From Cupriavidus sp. D39 (GTDB taxonomy: Bacteria > Pseudomonadota > Gammaproteobacteria > Burkholderiales > Burkholderiaceae), in assembly GCF_026627925.1 (NCBI RefSeq), contig NZ_JAPNLE010000007.1, positions 1 to 64,000 on the forward strand: a stretch of 64,000 bases of DNA, in the 5' to 3' direction. Under the pieces are notes generated by a model. It was not told the origin of the DNA. It made no database searches and saw only the letters and a program-made list of their open reading frames with translations. The position numbers and the translations under genes were made by a program. Positions 7,967 through 18,131 of this stretch are shown one piece after another; position 1 is the first letter of the stretch, and every line of letters starts with the position of its first letter.

Positions 7967-8374
7967 CTACTCGGTCAGTCGGAGCGTGACTGTATGTGAC
8001 GTCGAATCAGGACGCCCGACCGATTCCATAGTGGCTTCGCAGTGGTTAAGGTGGGACCACATCACACCTTCAGCAGTTTTTCGTGCGCCCACGGCAACTG
8101 CCGTTTGAATGGAACTCGCGAGCGCTTCGTTGTTGATCGAAAACAGCCATCCGCCTCGAATCGCGATCCCAACGGTAGAAAATGTCCCCGCCTCAACACG
8201 GTCCCCGATATTGTCCACCCGCTTGAGCTTTTCAGCGTTACCCGCGGTTGCGCACATGGCCTTAGAAGCCTTGCAAAGCGATGAGTTTTCCGCACCTGGA
8301 ACACGAATTCGATCATCACCTACCGCCTCAAACAAAACACGTACTAAATCGGAAACGACGGCATTTGGGTCCAC
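7967..8374 (-). CDS. Hypothetical protein, 5' side cut by an IS30 element
   Basis: A 135-codon frame (GTG start at 8374) whose product contains LCKASKAMCATAGNAEKLKR, STVGIAIRGGWLFSINNEAL and ASSIQTAVAVGARKTAEGV. The IS30 element begins about 30 bases upstream, so the true N-terminus may be lost. Amino-acid use is that of a real protein with Ala/Ser-rich helices. I do not recognise the family. Confidence 0.4.
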   Translation of the reverse strand: MDPNAVVSDLVRVLFEAVGDDRIRVPGAENSSLCKASKAMCATAGNAEKLKRVDNIGDRVEAGTFSTVGIAIRGGWLFSINNEALASSIQTAVAVGARKTAEGVMWSHLNHCEATMESVGRPDSTSHTVTLRLTE

Positions 8375-8398
8375 CTTGTTGGTAGATACCCGGCGGTT

Positions 8399-9448
8399 TC
8401 AAGTCCCAAGTGCAACACCCGCGTCAGTGAATTGAAGTTGGGGGTGAGAAACTTGTTTGAGCATACGAGCGAACACCTCCAGTGGGGAGTGGAACGCGTG
8501 CGTAGCACGAGGTCGCTTGTTCAAGCTGTCGGCAATTGCGTCGAGTTCTTCTTGTGTGTGCACGGACAAGTCGGTGCCCTTGGGCAGGTACTGGCGCAGC
8601 AGCCCATTGGTGTTCTCACAAGTGCCACGCTGCCAGGGGCTGTGCGGATCGCAGAAGTACACCTTGACGCCAGTGTTGGCGCTGAGCTCACTGTGGCGCG
8701 TCATCTCCTTTCCCTGGTCGTACGTCAGGCTCTGGCGCAGCGGCTCAGCAATCGAATTGAGCTTGGCAGAAAAGCCGGCCAGCGCCGAGGCCGCAGTAGC
8801 GTCATCCATCTTGGCCAACAGCACCAGACGACTGCTGCGTTCGACCAGCACGCCCACCGAAGACTTGTTGCCCGCGCCCTTGATGAAGTCACCCTCCCAG
8901 TGGCCCGGCATGACGCGGTCCTCGACCTCGGGCGGGCGCACATGGATGCTGACCATCTCAGGAATCTGCCCGCGTCGATCAACCCCGCGCTTGCGTGGCA
9001 TGCGTGTGCTGCGGCCATGGCGCAGGCAGGCGATGAGCTGGCGGCGCAACTCGCCCCTGGGCTGCGCGTAAATGGCCGTGTAGATCGTCTCGTGAGATAC
9101 ATGCATGCTGGGGTCCTCGGGCCACACTCGCTTAAGGATACCGGCGATCTGTTGCGGCGACCACTTCCAATCCAACAAAGTCAGCACCGCGCCCCACCGA
9201 GCGTGTTGCGGATCGAGCTTCGCTACCGGGCGCGCCTGAACCCGCCGCGCCTGCCTCATGGCCTGCGCCGGCAGGCTCGCGTAGCCACGCAGCGCACAGC
9301 TGTTTCGCCTCAGTTCACGGCTGACGGTGCCCGCCGAGCGCCTGAGTGTGCGGGCCATGGCCCGCACACTCGAACCGCTCTGGCTCATGCTCGCAATCGT
9401 CATGCGCTCCTCAGGCTGAAGTTGTTGGTACGAAGTTCTGCTTTGCAT
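8399..9448 (-). CDS. IS30-family transposase
   Basis: A 349-residue protein. The N-terminal helix-turn-helix region (LQPEERMTIASMSQSGSSVR, AMARTLRRSAGTVSRELRRN) is typical of IS30. The catalytic core follows: GHWEGDFIKGAGNKSSVGVL (Asp), LTYDQGKEMTRH (Asp) and WQRGTCENTNGLLRQYLPKG (Glu), the classic IS30 DDE spacing. The last codon and stop lie just outside the left inverted repeat core, so the reading frame ends in flanking DNA. The gene is uninterrupted. Confidence 0.9.
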   Translation of the reverse strand: MQSRTSYQQLQPEERMTIASMSQSGSSVRAMARTLRRSAGTVSRELRRNSCALRGYASLPAQAMRQARRVQARPVAKLDPQHARWGAVLTLLDWKWSPQQIAGILKRVWPEDPSMHVSHETIYTAIYAQPRGELRRQLIACLRHGRSTRMPRKRGVDRRGQIPEMVSIHVRPPEVEDRVMPGHWEGDFIKGAGNKSSVGVLVERSSRLVLLAKMDDATAASALAGFSAKLNSIAEPLRQSLTYDQGKEMTRHSELSANTGVKVYFCDPHSPWQRGTCENTNGLLRQYLPKGTDLSVHTQEELDAIADSLNKRPRATHAFHSPLEVFARMLKQVSHPQLQFTDAGVALGT

Positions 9449-9482
9449 CTGAGCACCTTACCCGAAGCAAGGTGTTGCACTT
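8408..9482 (-). mobile_element. IS30-family insertion sequence
   Basis: An element of about 1.08 kb. AAGTGCAACACC at 8408-8419 is the exact reverse complement of 9471-9482, giving the cores of the terminal inverted repeats; the outer limits may lie a few bases further out. No clear target duplication was found. It appears to have cut the gene at 9483-9761. Confidence 0.7.
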
Positions 9483-9761
9483 CAGATTTGAGGCCGCCCC
9501 CACTTCCTGCGCTTCAAGCAGCTCCTTGAGCTGGTATTGCGCCAAGCCCCAATTGCCACCGTTGGCTGCCCAATAGATATTAGTTAAACGGTAAGCCATC
9601 TCATGCATCACGGTCCCCAGCCCCGGCTGAATGGACGCGAGGGTCTTAACTCGGTTCTCAATGGGGCCTTGCTCAATGCTTTTTTCCGGCTCTGCCTTGG
9701 TCTGTGCTGCAGACCATGTTCCAAGGCCGAGACAAAGGAGAATGAATAGTCCGCGAAGCAT
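9483..9761 (-). pseudogene. Secreted hypothetical protein, 3' end cut by the IS30 element
   Basis: Starts at 9761 after a GAGAGGGAA ribosome binding site. The first 20 residues (MLRGLFILLCLGLGTWSAAQ) are a clear signal peptide. The mature part includes VMHEMAYRLTNIYWAANGGN and WGLAQYQLKELLEAQE, a helical pattern seen in small periplasmic proteins that accompany cytochromes or metal sites. The frame then runs into the IS30 element, which supplies an artificial tail and stop at 9411. Function unknown. Confidence 0.55.
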
Positions 9762-10053
9762 GCCGTTCCCTCTCATGGGTGCTCAATCGTGCGTATATTG
9801 ATATTCAGCTACGCCAGCCTCGCCGGCTTGCCGACACAGATTTTTACAATAGATCACGCTAACAAAAACACAAGCCCGTACGCGAGGGGAAGCCCACCGC
9901 CTCGAGGAAAGATTTCCACTTTGCGAGATACATAGACTTGCGCAAAGTTTGACACAAGGAGGCTTGCCGGCACTGAGTGGTTTGATTTGACCGGATGCAC
10001 TGTGGGCGCGACGTTTCAAGACTCTCAAGAAGAAAAACAGAAGACGACAACTG

Positions 10054-10460
10054 TCATGCGGCCATCCCCATGGGATTGATTTGGAAGCCCAGTGCGGCGG
10101 CTCGGCGTTTGAAGGCGGCGATGCTGCGCTGGCGCTGTTGTTCTTCGTAACGCTGCCGGCCCTGATTGACGAAGGCCTCTCTGCGGGTCAGCATGAAGTA
10201 CACCATCCGCGCGAGCTTGTGTGCGGCGGCGGTGTTGGCCCGCGGCTTGCCCATGCGGGCGCACAGCCGGCAGTAGAACGCGTCGAGTGCGGAGTCACTA
10301 TGCGACAGCGCCATCTTCAACGCCTGCCCCGCCCGGTTGGCTGAACGTTTGGTACCTGAGGACAGCACCCTGCCGCCACTGTTCTTCCTGCCCGGACACA
10401 GCCCCGGCCAGGAACAGAAGTGCTTAACGCTGGCGAATCGGCGCAGGTCCGGGCCCATCC
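10054..10460 (-). pseudogene. C-terminal remnant of an IS110-family transposase
   Basis: About 130 codons resemble the C-terminal domain of IS110-type transposases: LRRFASVKHFCSWPGLCPG, SGGRVLSSGTKRSANRAGQ, ALDAFYCRLCARMGKPRANT and AAHKLARMVYFMLTRREAFV. The N-terminal DEDD catalytic domain is missing. The upstream edge, near 10460-10475, joins the fragment of a USP gene, which the element or a later deletion has truncated. Confidence 0.75.
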
Positions 10461-10469
10461 CCGACAGCA

Positions 10470-10582
10470 GCCATGCCAATCACGATGCCGGCGGAGCGGC
10501 GTGCCAGGTCTGTCGCCACCTCGACACGCGCGGCGCAGCCGGCATTCGCATCGAGGTCAACCAGTACTGTCTTGAAATCCAT
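10470..10582 (-). pseudogene. 5' fragment of a universal stress protein gene
   Basis: Start ATG at 10582. The first 38 or so codons read MDFKTVLVDLDANAGCAARV then EVATDLARRSAGIVIGMAA, the opening strand and helix of a UspA fold of the two-domain type. The frame then enters the IS110 remnant. It lies antisense to, and within, the place where the alcohol dehydrogenase relic would have had its 5' half. Confidence 0.6.
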
Positions 10583-10614
10583 GCGGACGCCCTCGTGTCC
10601 CCGATTGCTGTTCA

Positions 10615-11044
10615 GATTTGGATTCAGACCCGCACCGGCGACCGGGCGGCCCAGCAATTCGCCTTGTACTGCGGCGCGTGCTGGGCGGGCGACAGCACGG
10701 AGCCGCCCCCGGCGGTGCTTGATGCCGCGCTGATCTTCGCGCCTGTCGGCGCGCCGATGTCGCTCGCGCTGCAAGTCGTGGCCAAGGGCGGTACGGTAGT
10801 CTGCGGTGGCATCCATGTGAGCGACATCCCTGCTTTCCCCTATCGCCTGCTTTAGGAGGAACGCCGCCTGCTCTCGGTGGCCAAACTGACCTGCACGGAT
10901 GGCGAGGAATTGATGCGCATCGCCGCCGCCACGCCGCTGCGCACGCACACCACCGTCTATCCGATTGAGGACGCCAATCGGGCCCTGGCGGATTTGCGCG
11001 AGGGACAGCTTGCCGGCGCCGCGGTGTTGCGAATCCGCAGCTAA
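10615..11044 (+). pseudogene. 3' remnant of a zinc alcohol dehydrogenase, with an amber codon
   Basis: The conceptual product matches the C-terminal half of the intact dehydrogenase at 51470-52477: LDAALIFAPVGAP, ALQVVAKGGTVVCGGIHVSD, then a TAG (10853-10855) where the intact copy has Trp, then RLLSVAKLTCTDGEELMRI and ANRALADLREGQLAGAAVLR. The 5' half, with the catalytic zinc site, is missing. An FNR box and a USP gene follow, the same order as after the intact gene, so this looks like a duplicated module whose first gene has decayed. Confidence 0.8.
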
Positions 11045-11058
11045 GCACCCCGCTGCGC

Positions 11059-11099
11059 TTGACATACGTCAGACCCTTAACGGCGTCATCCGTTACACT
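11059..11099 (+). promoter_or_regulatory. FNR-dependent promoter of the USP gene at 11159
   Basis: FNR-type box TTGACATACGTCAG at 11059-11072, then a 21-base gap and a -10 TACACT at 11094-11099. This places the box centre about 41 bases before the expected transcription start, the class II activation position. Confidence 0.7.
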
Positions 11100-11158
11100 C
11101 AAAGCAATACAACGAGCCGGCGCCCTTCAATACGCTTGACCACCTCAGGAGACACGCC

Positions 11159-11614
11159 ATGTACCAGAGAATCCTCCTTGCCGTCGATGGCAGCCGCGCC
11201 TCGGAACTCGCCTTGAGGCAGGCGGCCATCATCGCCCACGCGACAGGCAGCGAGGTCGAAGCGCTATTTGTAGCCGACAACAGCGACGTCTTCTTCGGGC
11301 TCAGCTTTTACAACCCAGCGAAAGTGATGGAGGGCGTCCTCTCGTTCGGGCGCGAGGCGCTCGCGGGCGCCGCCGCGTGCCTGGAGTCCGCCGGCATCAA
11401 GAACACCACAGTACTCCTGGAAAGACCCTTGGCGCCTGGAAAGATCTCCGCCACCCTCGTCGCCGAGGCCGACGCCTGGAACGCCGACCTGATCGTAATG
11501 GGCACGCACGGCCGGCGCGGAGTCGGGCGGCTGGTCATGGGCAGCGTGGCGGAAGGAGTGGTACGCAAGACCAACAAGCCCGTGCTGCTGATTCGCAGCG
11601 AGAGCGAGGATTAA
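11159..11614 (+). CDS. Universal stress protein (UspA family)
   Basis: A 151-residue single-domain USP (MYQRILLAVDGSRASELALR). The ATP-binding signature is present: G-x2-G-x9-G-S type, seen in MGTHGRRGVGRLVMGSVAEG, followed by the C-terminal strand KPVLLIRS. Start ATG follows CAGGAGACACGCC. Cytosolic USPs of this class bind ATP and support survival under energy and oxygen limitation. An FNR promoter lies 60-100 bases upstream. It is closest in sequence to the USP at 52597-53052, and both follow an alcohol dehydrogenase gene or relic. Confidence 0.9.
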   Translation: MYQRILLAVDGSRASELALRQAAIIAHATGSEVEALFVADNSDVFFGLSFYNPAKVMEGVLSFGREALAGAAACLESAGIKNTTVLLERPLAPGKISATLVAEADAWNADLIVMGTHGRRGVGRLVMGSVAEGVVRKTNKPVLLIRSESED

Positions 11615-11654
11615 GCGGCTCGCATGCGAAGCGAATGAAACCGGACTCGATATC

Positions 11655-11909
11655 ATGAACCGCGCATTCAAATCGTTGTGCATCGTCAGCACCGCCTGGC
11701 TCGGTCTGTCGACACTTGACAGGCTAGCGCAGAGCAGCCCGTCCCAGTCCGGCAAGTCCTCCGCCCCTGCCGCCGTGCGCGGGGCCGACCTGCCAAGCAG
11801 CAACGAAAAGGCAGATTTCTGCGCCCGTATGCAGGCCGCCAGTACGCCAGAAGAATGCCGGGAGATCGCGCGGCGCATGCGCGATGTCATGCATACGTGC
11901 ATCCTCTAG
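11655..11909 (+). CDS. Small exported hypothetical protein
   Basis: An 84-residue frame 41 bases after the USP gene on the same strand. The N-terminus (MNRAFKSLCIVSTAWLGLST) could act as a signal peptide or signal anchor. The C-terminal part has two cysteines in FCARMQAASTPEECREIARR that could pair in the periplasm. No strong ribosome binding site. Likely co-transcribed with the USP gene under the FNR promoter. Family not recognised. Confidence 0.45.
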   Translation: MNRAFKSLCIVSTAWLGLSTLDRLAQSSPSQSGKSSAPAAVRGADLPSSNEKADFCARMQAASTPEECREIARRMRDVMHTCIL

Positions 11910-12060
11910 AATTTCCTCTCGCAGCATTGTTGCCTGCGCCGACGGCCAGAAAGGTGCATCGGCAACCATAACATCGGCTGGCAGGGGTAAGCGCGCGACA
12001 AGAAACTCACGGATACCATCTTCATTTGCAGGCGAGCTTGCGCAAACAACTCAGAGGGCT

Positions 12061-12729
12061 TTATCGCAGTAAGCTCGGGGTAGAATTCACCGGTGTCGAA
12101 CTCAACGCGTGCGGGCAACGGTCATGAACCCGGAGATTGCACTGGTAGGCATGGCGGACATCGGGATCCGGCCCGGCGGTGCGCAGGCACACCACCTCGT
12201 CGGCGCTGGCGCGGACCGCCGCCAGCCCTTGAGGGGTGCCCACGGGAACCGCGCAAACCAGCCTGGCAGGCTGCTGCCGGAGCACTGCGTGGATCGCCGC
12301 CATCATGGTGGCGCCAGTGCAGATTCCATCGTCTACCAGAATCACGATGCGGCCATGCGGGTCAAGCCGTGTGCGATGCGATGTGTAGATCGCGCATTGC
12401 TGCCGCAGCAGATCGAGCTTTGCCAGCCGCTCCTGGGCGAAATGCATAGGATCGGGCTGCCCGCCCACCGGGTTCTCCACGCGGTAGGTCCAGCCGTTCT
12501 CGGTCACGGCGCCGATCGTGGCGATGCCATTGGCCGGGCCGACCAGCTTGCTGACCAGTGCCACATCGAGTTGCCCCTCCAGCGCGTCGGCGAGTCCGCG
12601 ACCAACCGGTACGCCGCCCTTCGGAATAGCAAGGATCAAGGGATGCTGACCCCGATAATCGGAGAGCGCCTCGGCTAGCTGCGCCGCGGCCTCCTCCCGG
12701 CCTGCAAAGCGGGCAAGTGGCGGATTCAT
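12061..12729 (-). CDS. Phosphoribosyltransferase-domain protein, C-terminus possibly frameshifted
   Basis: The product (MNPPLARFAGREEAAAQLAE) has the PRTase fold: ILAIPKGGVPVGRGLADAL, DVALVSKLVGP, and the PRPP loop IVILVDDGICTGATMMAAIH. The start at 12729 is chosen because GGGAGG lies just before it. Such stand-alone PRTases recur in low-oxygen islands; their substrate is unknown. The C-terminal tail looks off-family, and an alternative frame (RVEFDTGEFYPELTAIKPSE) could be the true end, implying a shift near 12115. A second, truncated PRTase lies at 43973-44094. Confidence 0.75.
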   Translation of the reverse strand: MNPPLARFAGREEAAAQLAEALSDYRGQHPLILAIPKGGVPVGRGLADALEGQLDVALVSKLVGPANGIATIGAVTENGWTYRVENPVGGQPDPMHFAQERLAKLDLLRQQCAIYTSHRTRLDPHGRIVILVDDGICTGATMMAAIHAVLRQQPARLVCAVPVGTPQGLAAVRASADEVVCLRTAGPDPDVRHAYQCNLRVHDRCPHALSSTPVNSTPSLLR

Positions 12730-12791
12730 CGATTTGCCTCCCATTCTTCGTGCGCCGGCTGCGCGCTGCGAGCTAGTTCCGGCTTGCGCCC

Positions 12792-12832
12792 AGAATAAGC
12801 CGTTGGCGAAGCCAGTCCTTGTGCTATGTCAA
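12792..12832 (-). promoter_or_regulatory. Probable FNR-dependent promoter of the phosphoribosyltransferase gene
   Basis: On the minus strand TTGACATAGCACAA (12832-12819), a 21-base gap, then -10 TATTCT (12797-12792). The second half-site is weak, but the spacing is the same as at the other boxes in the island. Confidence 0.5.
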
Positions 12833-12862
12833 GGGTTGGGCCACGGATCCCTGGATAGCGCC

Positions 12863-15572
12863 TCAGTCGATCGCAAACCGCCGGATCAGCCATCCTCGCA
12901 GCGCATAGGTCAGGCAGCAATAGCCGAGGATGATCGGCGGCAGGAATAGCCAGAGCGTGCCCGGCGGAGACAACAGGCCCAGCGGCGCCGCCAGCGGCGA
13001 GTACGGCAGCCAGATGCCGATCAGGCAAATCGCCAATGTGGTGGCAATCAGCGTGGTGCTGCCACGACTTTGCACAAAGGGAATGTTCCGAGTGCGAATC
13101 ACATGAACGATCAGGGTCTGCGACAGCAGCGATTCCAGGAACCAGCCGGTCTGGAACAGGTGCTGCTGCGCGGGCGTGCTGGCGCCCAGTACCCAGTAGA
13201 GCGTCGCAAAGGTGATGTAGTCGAACAGCGAGCTGATCGGGCCGATGCACAGGATATAGCGGCCGAGCTTGCCGATCTCCCAGCGGCGCGGGCGGCTGAC
13301 GGCATCGTCGTCCACGTTGTCGGTAGGCAGCGCAGTCTGCGAAAAATCGTAGAGCAGGTTGTTGGTCAGCACCTGGATCGGCGCCATCGGCAGGAACGGC
13401 AGCCAGGCACTCGCGCCGAGCACGCTGAACATATTGCCGAAGTTGGAGCTCGCACCCATGCGCAGGTACTTGAGCAGGTTGGCAAAGACCTTGCGACCTT
13501 CGATCACGCCGTCATGCAGCACCAGCAGGCTCTTTTCCAGCAGGATGATGCTGGCGGACTCCTTGGCGATATCGGCGCCGCTGTCCACCGAGATGCCCAC
13601 GTCGGCCGCCTTTAGCGCGGGCCCGTCGTTGATGCCATCGCCCAGTACGCCCACCACCCGTCCGCGTGCCCGCAGGGCCTTGACGATGGCCGCCTTGTGC
13701 GCCGGCGCCAGCTTGGTGAACAGCTGCGTGCGCTCCGCGAGTTCCCCAGCTCTTGCGGCGAGAGCCCGTCGAGTTCCGCGCCGAGTACGGCCCGATCCAC
13801 GTCAAGGCCGACTTCCCGGCATATCTTGCGCGCGATCACCGGGCTGTCGCCGGTCAGTACCTTGACCTCGATGCCGCTGTCGCGCAGCGCGGCCAGCGCC
13901 GGTGCCGCGCTATCCTTGGGCGGGTCGATGAACGCGATATAGCCAAGCAGGATCAGCGCGGATTCGTCCGCCACCGAGTACGGTTGCATGTCCGGCGCCG
14001 GCGGCAAAGCTTGTAGGCGATCGCGATCACCCTGAAGCCATCTTCGTTGAGTGCATTGCAGACCGTCATCAGCGAGTGGCGATGCGAGTCATCAAGCGCC
14101 ATGGCCTGCCCGCCGAGTTCGGCGCTGGCGCATGTGGCATAGACTTCCTCCACCGCACCCTTGCAGACCAGGAGCCTGCCCTGCGGCCCGTCCACCACAA
14201 CCGACATGCGGCGCCGCTCAAAATCGAACGGCACTTCGTCGATCTTGCGGTAGCCGCCCTCCTGCCGCAGCGTTTCACCCACCTCGTCATGCAGCAGCAC
14301 CGCCTTGTCCAGCAGGTTGTGTAAGCCGGACTGGTGGTAGCTGTTCAGGTAGGCGAATTCCAGCACGCGCGCGGTCTCCTGCCCCGCCAAGTCCACATGC
14401 TTCTTCAGGATGATGCGGTCCTGCGTCAGGGTGCCGGTCTTGTCGGTACACAGCACATCCATGGCGCCCAGGTTCTGGATGGCGCTGAGGTGTTTCACGA
14501 TCACCTTGCGGCGCGACATGGCAAGCGCGCCTTTTGCCAGGTTCACCGTCACCAGCATCGGCAGCATCTCGGGCGTCAGCCCCACGGCGACTGCCACCGC
14601 GAACAGCAGCGCCTCCAGCCAGTCGCCCTTGGTCAGCCCGTTGATCAGGAACACCAGCGGCGCAAGGATCACGATCAGGCCGATCATCAGGCGTGCGAAA
14701 CGCTGCAGGCCTTGCTCGAACACGGTGCCGGACGTTTCCTCGGACAACGAGCGGGCGATGCTGCCGAACACGGCGCGCGGCCCGGTCAGCACCACCACGA
14801 TGGTAGCGCTTCCGCTGACCACGGCCGTGCCCATCAGCACGATGTTCTCCAGCGTGCCGGGTCCGTCGCCGCTGGCGCTCTCCAGCGCGAACTTTTCCAC
14901 GGGCAGCGATTCTCCGGTGAGGGCCGATTGGTTGACGAACAGGTCCTTGGAAGCCAGCAGCCGGGCATCGGCGGGAACGAGGTCGCCTGCCGACAGGTGA
15001 ACGATGTCGCCCGGCACCAGTGCGCCGATCGGCAGTTCGCTGGTGATGGGCACTGCCCCTGGCTCCGACCGGCGCTGCGTGGCGGCGGTGGTATGCACCA
15101 TGGCGCGCAGCGCCGCAGCAGCACGTCCGGAGCGCCGCTCCTGCACCGTGGCCAGGCCAACGCTGAGCATCACCATCACGGCGATCACCGCGGCGGCGTC
15201 GTAGTCGTGGATGGCTGAGGATACCGCTGCCAGGGTCAGCAGCATCACATTGAGCGGATTGAGCAAACGGCGCAGCAGGTCGAGCACCGCCGGGCGCGGA
15301 CGCTCATGTTCCACCAGGTTCGGGCCTACGTTTTGCAGGCGCGCGATGGCCTCGGCGCTTGTCAGCCCCTCCGGGCTGGTATCCAGTTGCTGGAGCAGGG
15401 TCGCGGGCGGCATGCCGGCGGCCCGCAGCAGGGCGTCCGGCACGCCGCCGGACGAAGCCGGCTTCTGCCTGGCAGTCGGCGCGGTATCTGCCGCGCCTTG
15501 CGTCGATGCGGGAGGCTGGCGTCGTAGCCGGCCCACCGTCTCGCCCAGGTACTGGATCGCCCGGCCAATCAT
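12863..15572 (-). pseudogene. mgtA: MgtA-like P3B-type cation ATPase, two frameshifts
   Basis: Read across frames, this is a full magnesium-transport P-type ATPase of about 900 residues. Motifs: LTGESLPVEK (actuator), PEMLPMLVTVNLAKGAL in the membrane, the phosphorylation site LCTDKTGTLTQD, and the hinge VVGVLGDGINDGPALKAADV. The six C-terminal membrane segments are intact. The frame breaks near 14010 (AIAYK to ALPPAPDM) and at 13744-13747, where one C is missing from a C-run. Both may be sequence errors. The start at 15572 overlaps the stop of the outer-membrane channel gene by ATGA, so the ATPase is coupled to the exporter operon, an unusual arrangement. Confidence 0.8.
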
Positions 15573-17037
15573 GATGGCGGTCTTGCCTGTGCTTGCGCAG
15601 CGCTGGCGTCCCAGCCCCCGCCCAGCGCCAGGAACAAGGCCACGGTGTCCTGCAGCCGCTGGGTCCTGGCCTGCAGGTAGCCGATATCGGCCTGGTGGTA
15701 CTGCGCGTCCGCCACCAGCACCTGCAGGTAGCCGGCGGTGCCGGCCTGGAAGTTGGCCTGCAACTCCTGCAGCGCCTCGTGCGCGAGGTCGCGCGCCTGG
15801 CCGGTGGCGGCGACCAGTTCGCCGTCGTGCTCCAGGGCGCGCAGCGCATCGGCCACCTGCCCGAACGCAGCCAGCACGACCTGGCGGTAGCCGGCCTGCG
15901 CCGCTTCCAGCTGAGCCACGGCGGCTTGCCGCCGGTAATACAGTTCGCCACCATGGAACAGCGGCGCCGTCAGGCCGGCCCCAAGGCTCCACACCGCACT
16001 ATTGCCGCCAAACAGTGAGCCGATCTGCAAGCTGTCGCGGCCATAGCCCACACTCAGGGTAATGGCGGGAAACATGGCGGCGGTGGCCACCCCACTTCAG
16101 CATTGGCGACGTGAAGCTGCGCTTCGGCCAGCAGCACATCGGGACGGCGCCGGACCAACTCCGCCGGCAGCAGCCGGGGAATGTCCGCCGGCAAACGCGA
16201 GGTCTCCAGCGTCACAGCAACTGGCTCGCCCTCGGCAGGATAATGGCCAGACAGGGTCGCCGCCAGATGATCGGTCTGCTCCAGCTTTTGCCGTAGCGGC
16301 GGCAGCGTGGCCTCCAGCGAGGCAAGCTGCACCGCCAGGCTCAGTTCGCTGGCGTGCGCTGCCGTGCCTGCCTGCACCTGCGCGCGTGTGATCACCACCT
16401 GCTCGCGCACCAGGGCCGCCAACTCGGTGGTGGCCTGGATCTGGGCCGCGTAGCCGGCCTGGGCGACCACGGTGTTGACCAGGTTGCCGGTCAGTGCCAG
16501 GTAGGCGGCCCCCAGCGTCTGCCGCTGCAGGTCGGCTTGCGCGGAGAGCGCCTCGACAGCGCGACGGTTCAGGCCGAACAGGTCTAGCGTATAGCTGACC
16601 GTGGCGTTCAGCGCGAACAGGTTGAAGATGCTGGTAGGGCCGGCCTGGCCAAAGCGGACAGGCGAGGCCGCCTGCCGCGTGGCCCCGGCGGCGGCGTCCA
16701 GTTGTGGATAGAACACGCCGGCGCCGGCACGCAAGGCGGCCTCGGCCTGGCGCAGGTTCGCCTGCGCCGCCTGCAACGTGGGGTTGGCTGCGAGGGCGTC
16801 GGCCACGGCGCCGTCCAGCGCGGCGCTGCCGAACATGCGCCACCAGTCCGCCGGCAGTGCGGACACGTCGGCAAAGCGTTGCGAGACGCCATCGCCCGGC
16901 GTCGTCCGAACCGCGTCTCCCCCGCGCGTGAAGCTGGCCGGCACCGCCGGGTCGGGCCGCACGAAATCCGGTCCCACGGCGCAGCCACCCAGCAGTGCAA
17001 GGACGGCCGCGATCCCGGGCAGCGCAAGACCCTTCAC
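15569..17037 (-). pseudogene. Outer-membrane efflux channel lipoprotein (OprM/NodT type), one frameshift
   Basis: Starts MKGLALPGIAAVLALLGGCA, with a lipobox LGGC for lipid attachment. The body has the paired helical-hairpin repeats of TolC-like channels: NPTLQAAQANLRQAEAALRA and LDLFGLNRRAVEALSAQADL, repeated later as YYRRQAAVAQLEAAQAGYRQ. The frame breaks near 16092-16095 (NAEVG then VATAAMFPAITLSVGYG) where a base is missing from a G-run. It provides the outer-membrane exit for the adjacent exporter. Its start overlaps the adaptor gene stop (ATGA). Confidence 0.85.
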
Positions 17038-18131
17038 GATGCACCGCCCACGTAGACATCGACCAGCTGGCCCGGATATACATTGACGCCGGGCGGCGGA
17101 CTGAACTTGAACAGCAAGGGCAGCACGCGTACGTCCACGCGTTCGGTACGCTGGTCGGAAAGCTGGATCTTGGGGGTGACATAAGGCTGCATGCGCAAGA
17201 ACTCCAGCGGGATGCTGGTGTTCGTGCCGCGCACGAACATCCTCGCCTGGATGCCCTGCCCCGCCTTCGCGCCGGGCAGGCGTTGCAGCAGGATCTCGTC
17301 GACATACACGCGCACCGCCAGCGTGCCCGGGGCGCTGCCCATTACCATTACGGGCGTGTTCCCCTGCGTATAAGTGCCATAGGTGCCCTGCGAAGACACG
17401 AAGGCGCCCACCGCCGTATTGACCGACATCACCACGCCGTCCACCGGCGCGCGGATCACATACTTGCCAAGCAGCGCCGTCGAGGCGGCAGCGGCCTTGC
17501 GCAAGGCATCCACCTGCCTTTCCTGATTACGGATATCGTAGACCCAGGCGCCGGCACGGGTCAGCTCCAGCTGGCGGCGCGCCACGTCGAGGTTGCCTCG
17601 CGCTACGCGCACGGCGTTGCTCGCGTTGTCCAGGGCGTCCTGGCTGACGGAGCGGGCGTTGAGCAGATAGGACCGCTGCAGCTTGTCGAACTGGTCCTGC
17701 ACTGTCTTCAGGCCCGCGGCACTCGCCTCGGCCTGTGCGCGCGCCACCTCCAGCGTCTCCTTGCGCGGCTGTGCCTTCAGTTGCGCCAACTGGGCCTCGG
17801 CGGCCTCTGCCTGCGCCTGCTGCTGCGCGGCCAGCGCGCGCTGGACCGAGTCCTCGATCACCAGCAGATCCGCCCCCTGCCTGACCTCCTGCCCCTCGTG
17901 CACTGGAATGCGCGCCACCGTTCCCGCGACTTCGGGATAAAGGTTGATATTGGAGCCGTTCTCCTGGTAGCTCTCGATGATGCCGTTGGCGTAGATACCG
18001 TTCTTGTATGGGTTGGCGGCCGGCTGGAACACCGGCGGGAGCGGCGGCTTCTGCTGGGCATACAGAATGGCGGCCACCACGCCAACGACGACGCCGATCC
18101 CGGAGAGAACAAACAGCCAGCGGTTCTTCAT
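17034..18131 (-). CDS. Periplasmic adaptor (HlyD/DevB-type membrane fusion protein)
   Basis: A 365-residue protein with one N-terminal membrane anchor (WLFVLSGIGVVVGVVAAILY). Next comes a biotinyl-lipoyl half (ESYQENGSNINLYPEVAGTV), a long coiled coil rich in Ala/Gln (about residues 90-190), then the second lipoyl half (KYVIRAPVDGVVMSVNTAVG) and a beta-barrel domain. It links the inner-membrane ABC transporter to the outer-membrane channel. Start and stop both overlap the neighbours by four bases, so translation is coupled. The set resembles the DevBCA exporters of cyanobacteria; cargo unknown. Confidence 0.85.
   Translation of the reverse strand: MKNRWLFVLSGIGVVVGVVAAILYAQQKPPLPPVFQPAANPYKNGIYANGIIESYQENGSNINLYPEVAGTVARIPVHEGQEVRQGADLLVIEDSVQRALAAQQQAQAEAAEAQLAQLKAQPRKETLEVARAQAEASAAGLKTVQDQFDKLQRSYLLNARSVSQDALDNASNAVRVARGNLDVARRQLELTRAGAWVYDIRNQERQVDALRKAAAASTALLGKYVIRAPVDGVVMSVNTAVGAFVSSQGTYGTYTQGNTPVMVMGSAPGTLAVRVYVDEILLQRLPGAKAGQGIQARMFVRGTNTSIPLEFLRMQPYVTPKIQLSDQRTERVDVRVLPLLFKFSPPPGVNVYPGQLVDVYVGGAS

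Noticed and set aside
8432..9529. 365-codon open frame on the plus strand
   Set aside because: Antisense to the IS30 transposase, whose DDE motifs are clear.
14334..15218. 294-codon plus-strand frame rich in His and Gln
   Set aside because: Antisense to the MgtA-like ATPase; low-complexity composition typical of shadow frames.
15573..15992. N-terminal extension of the MgtA-like frame
   Set aside because: This part overlaps the outer-membrane channel gene in another frame; the true start is the ATGA overlap at 15572.
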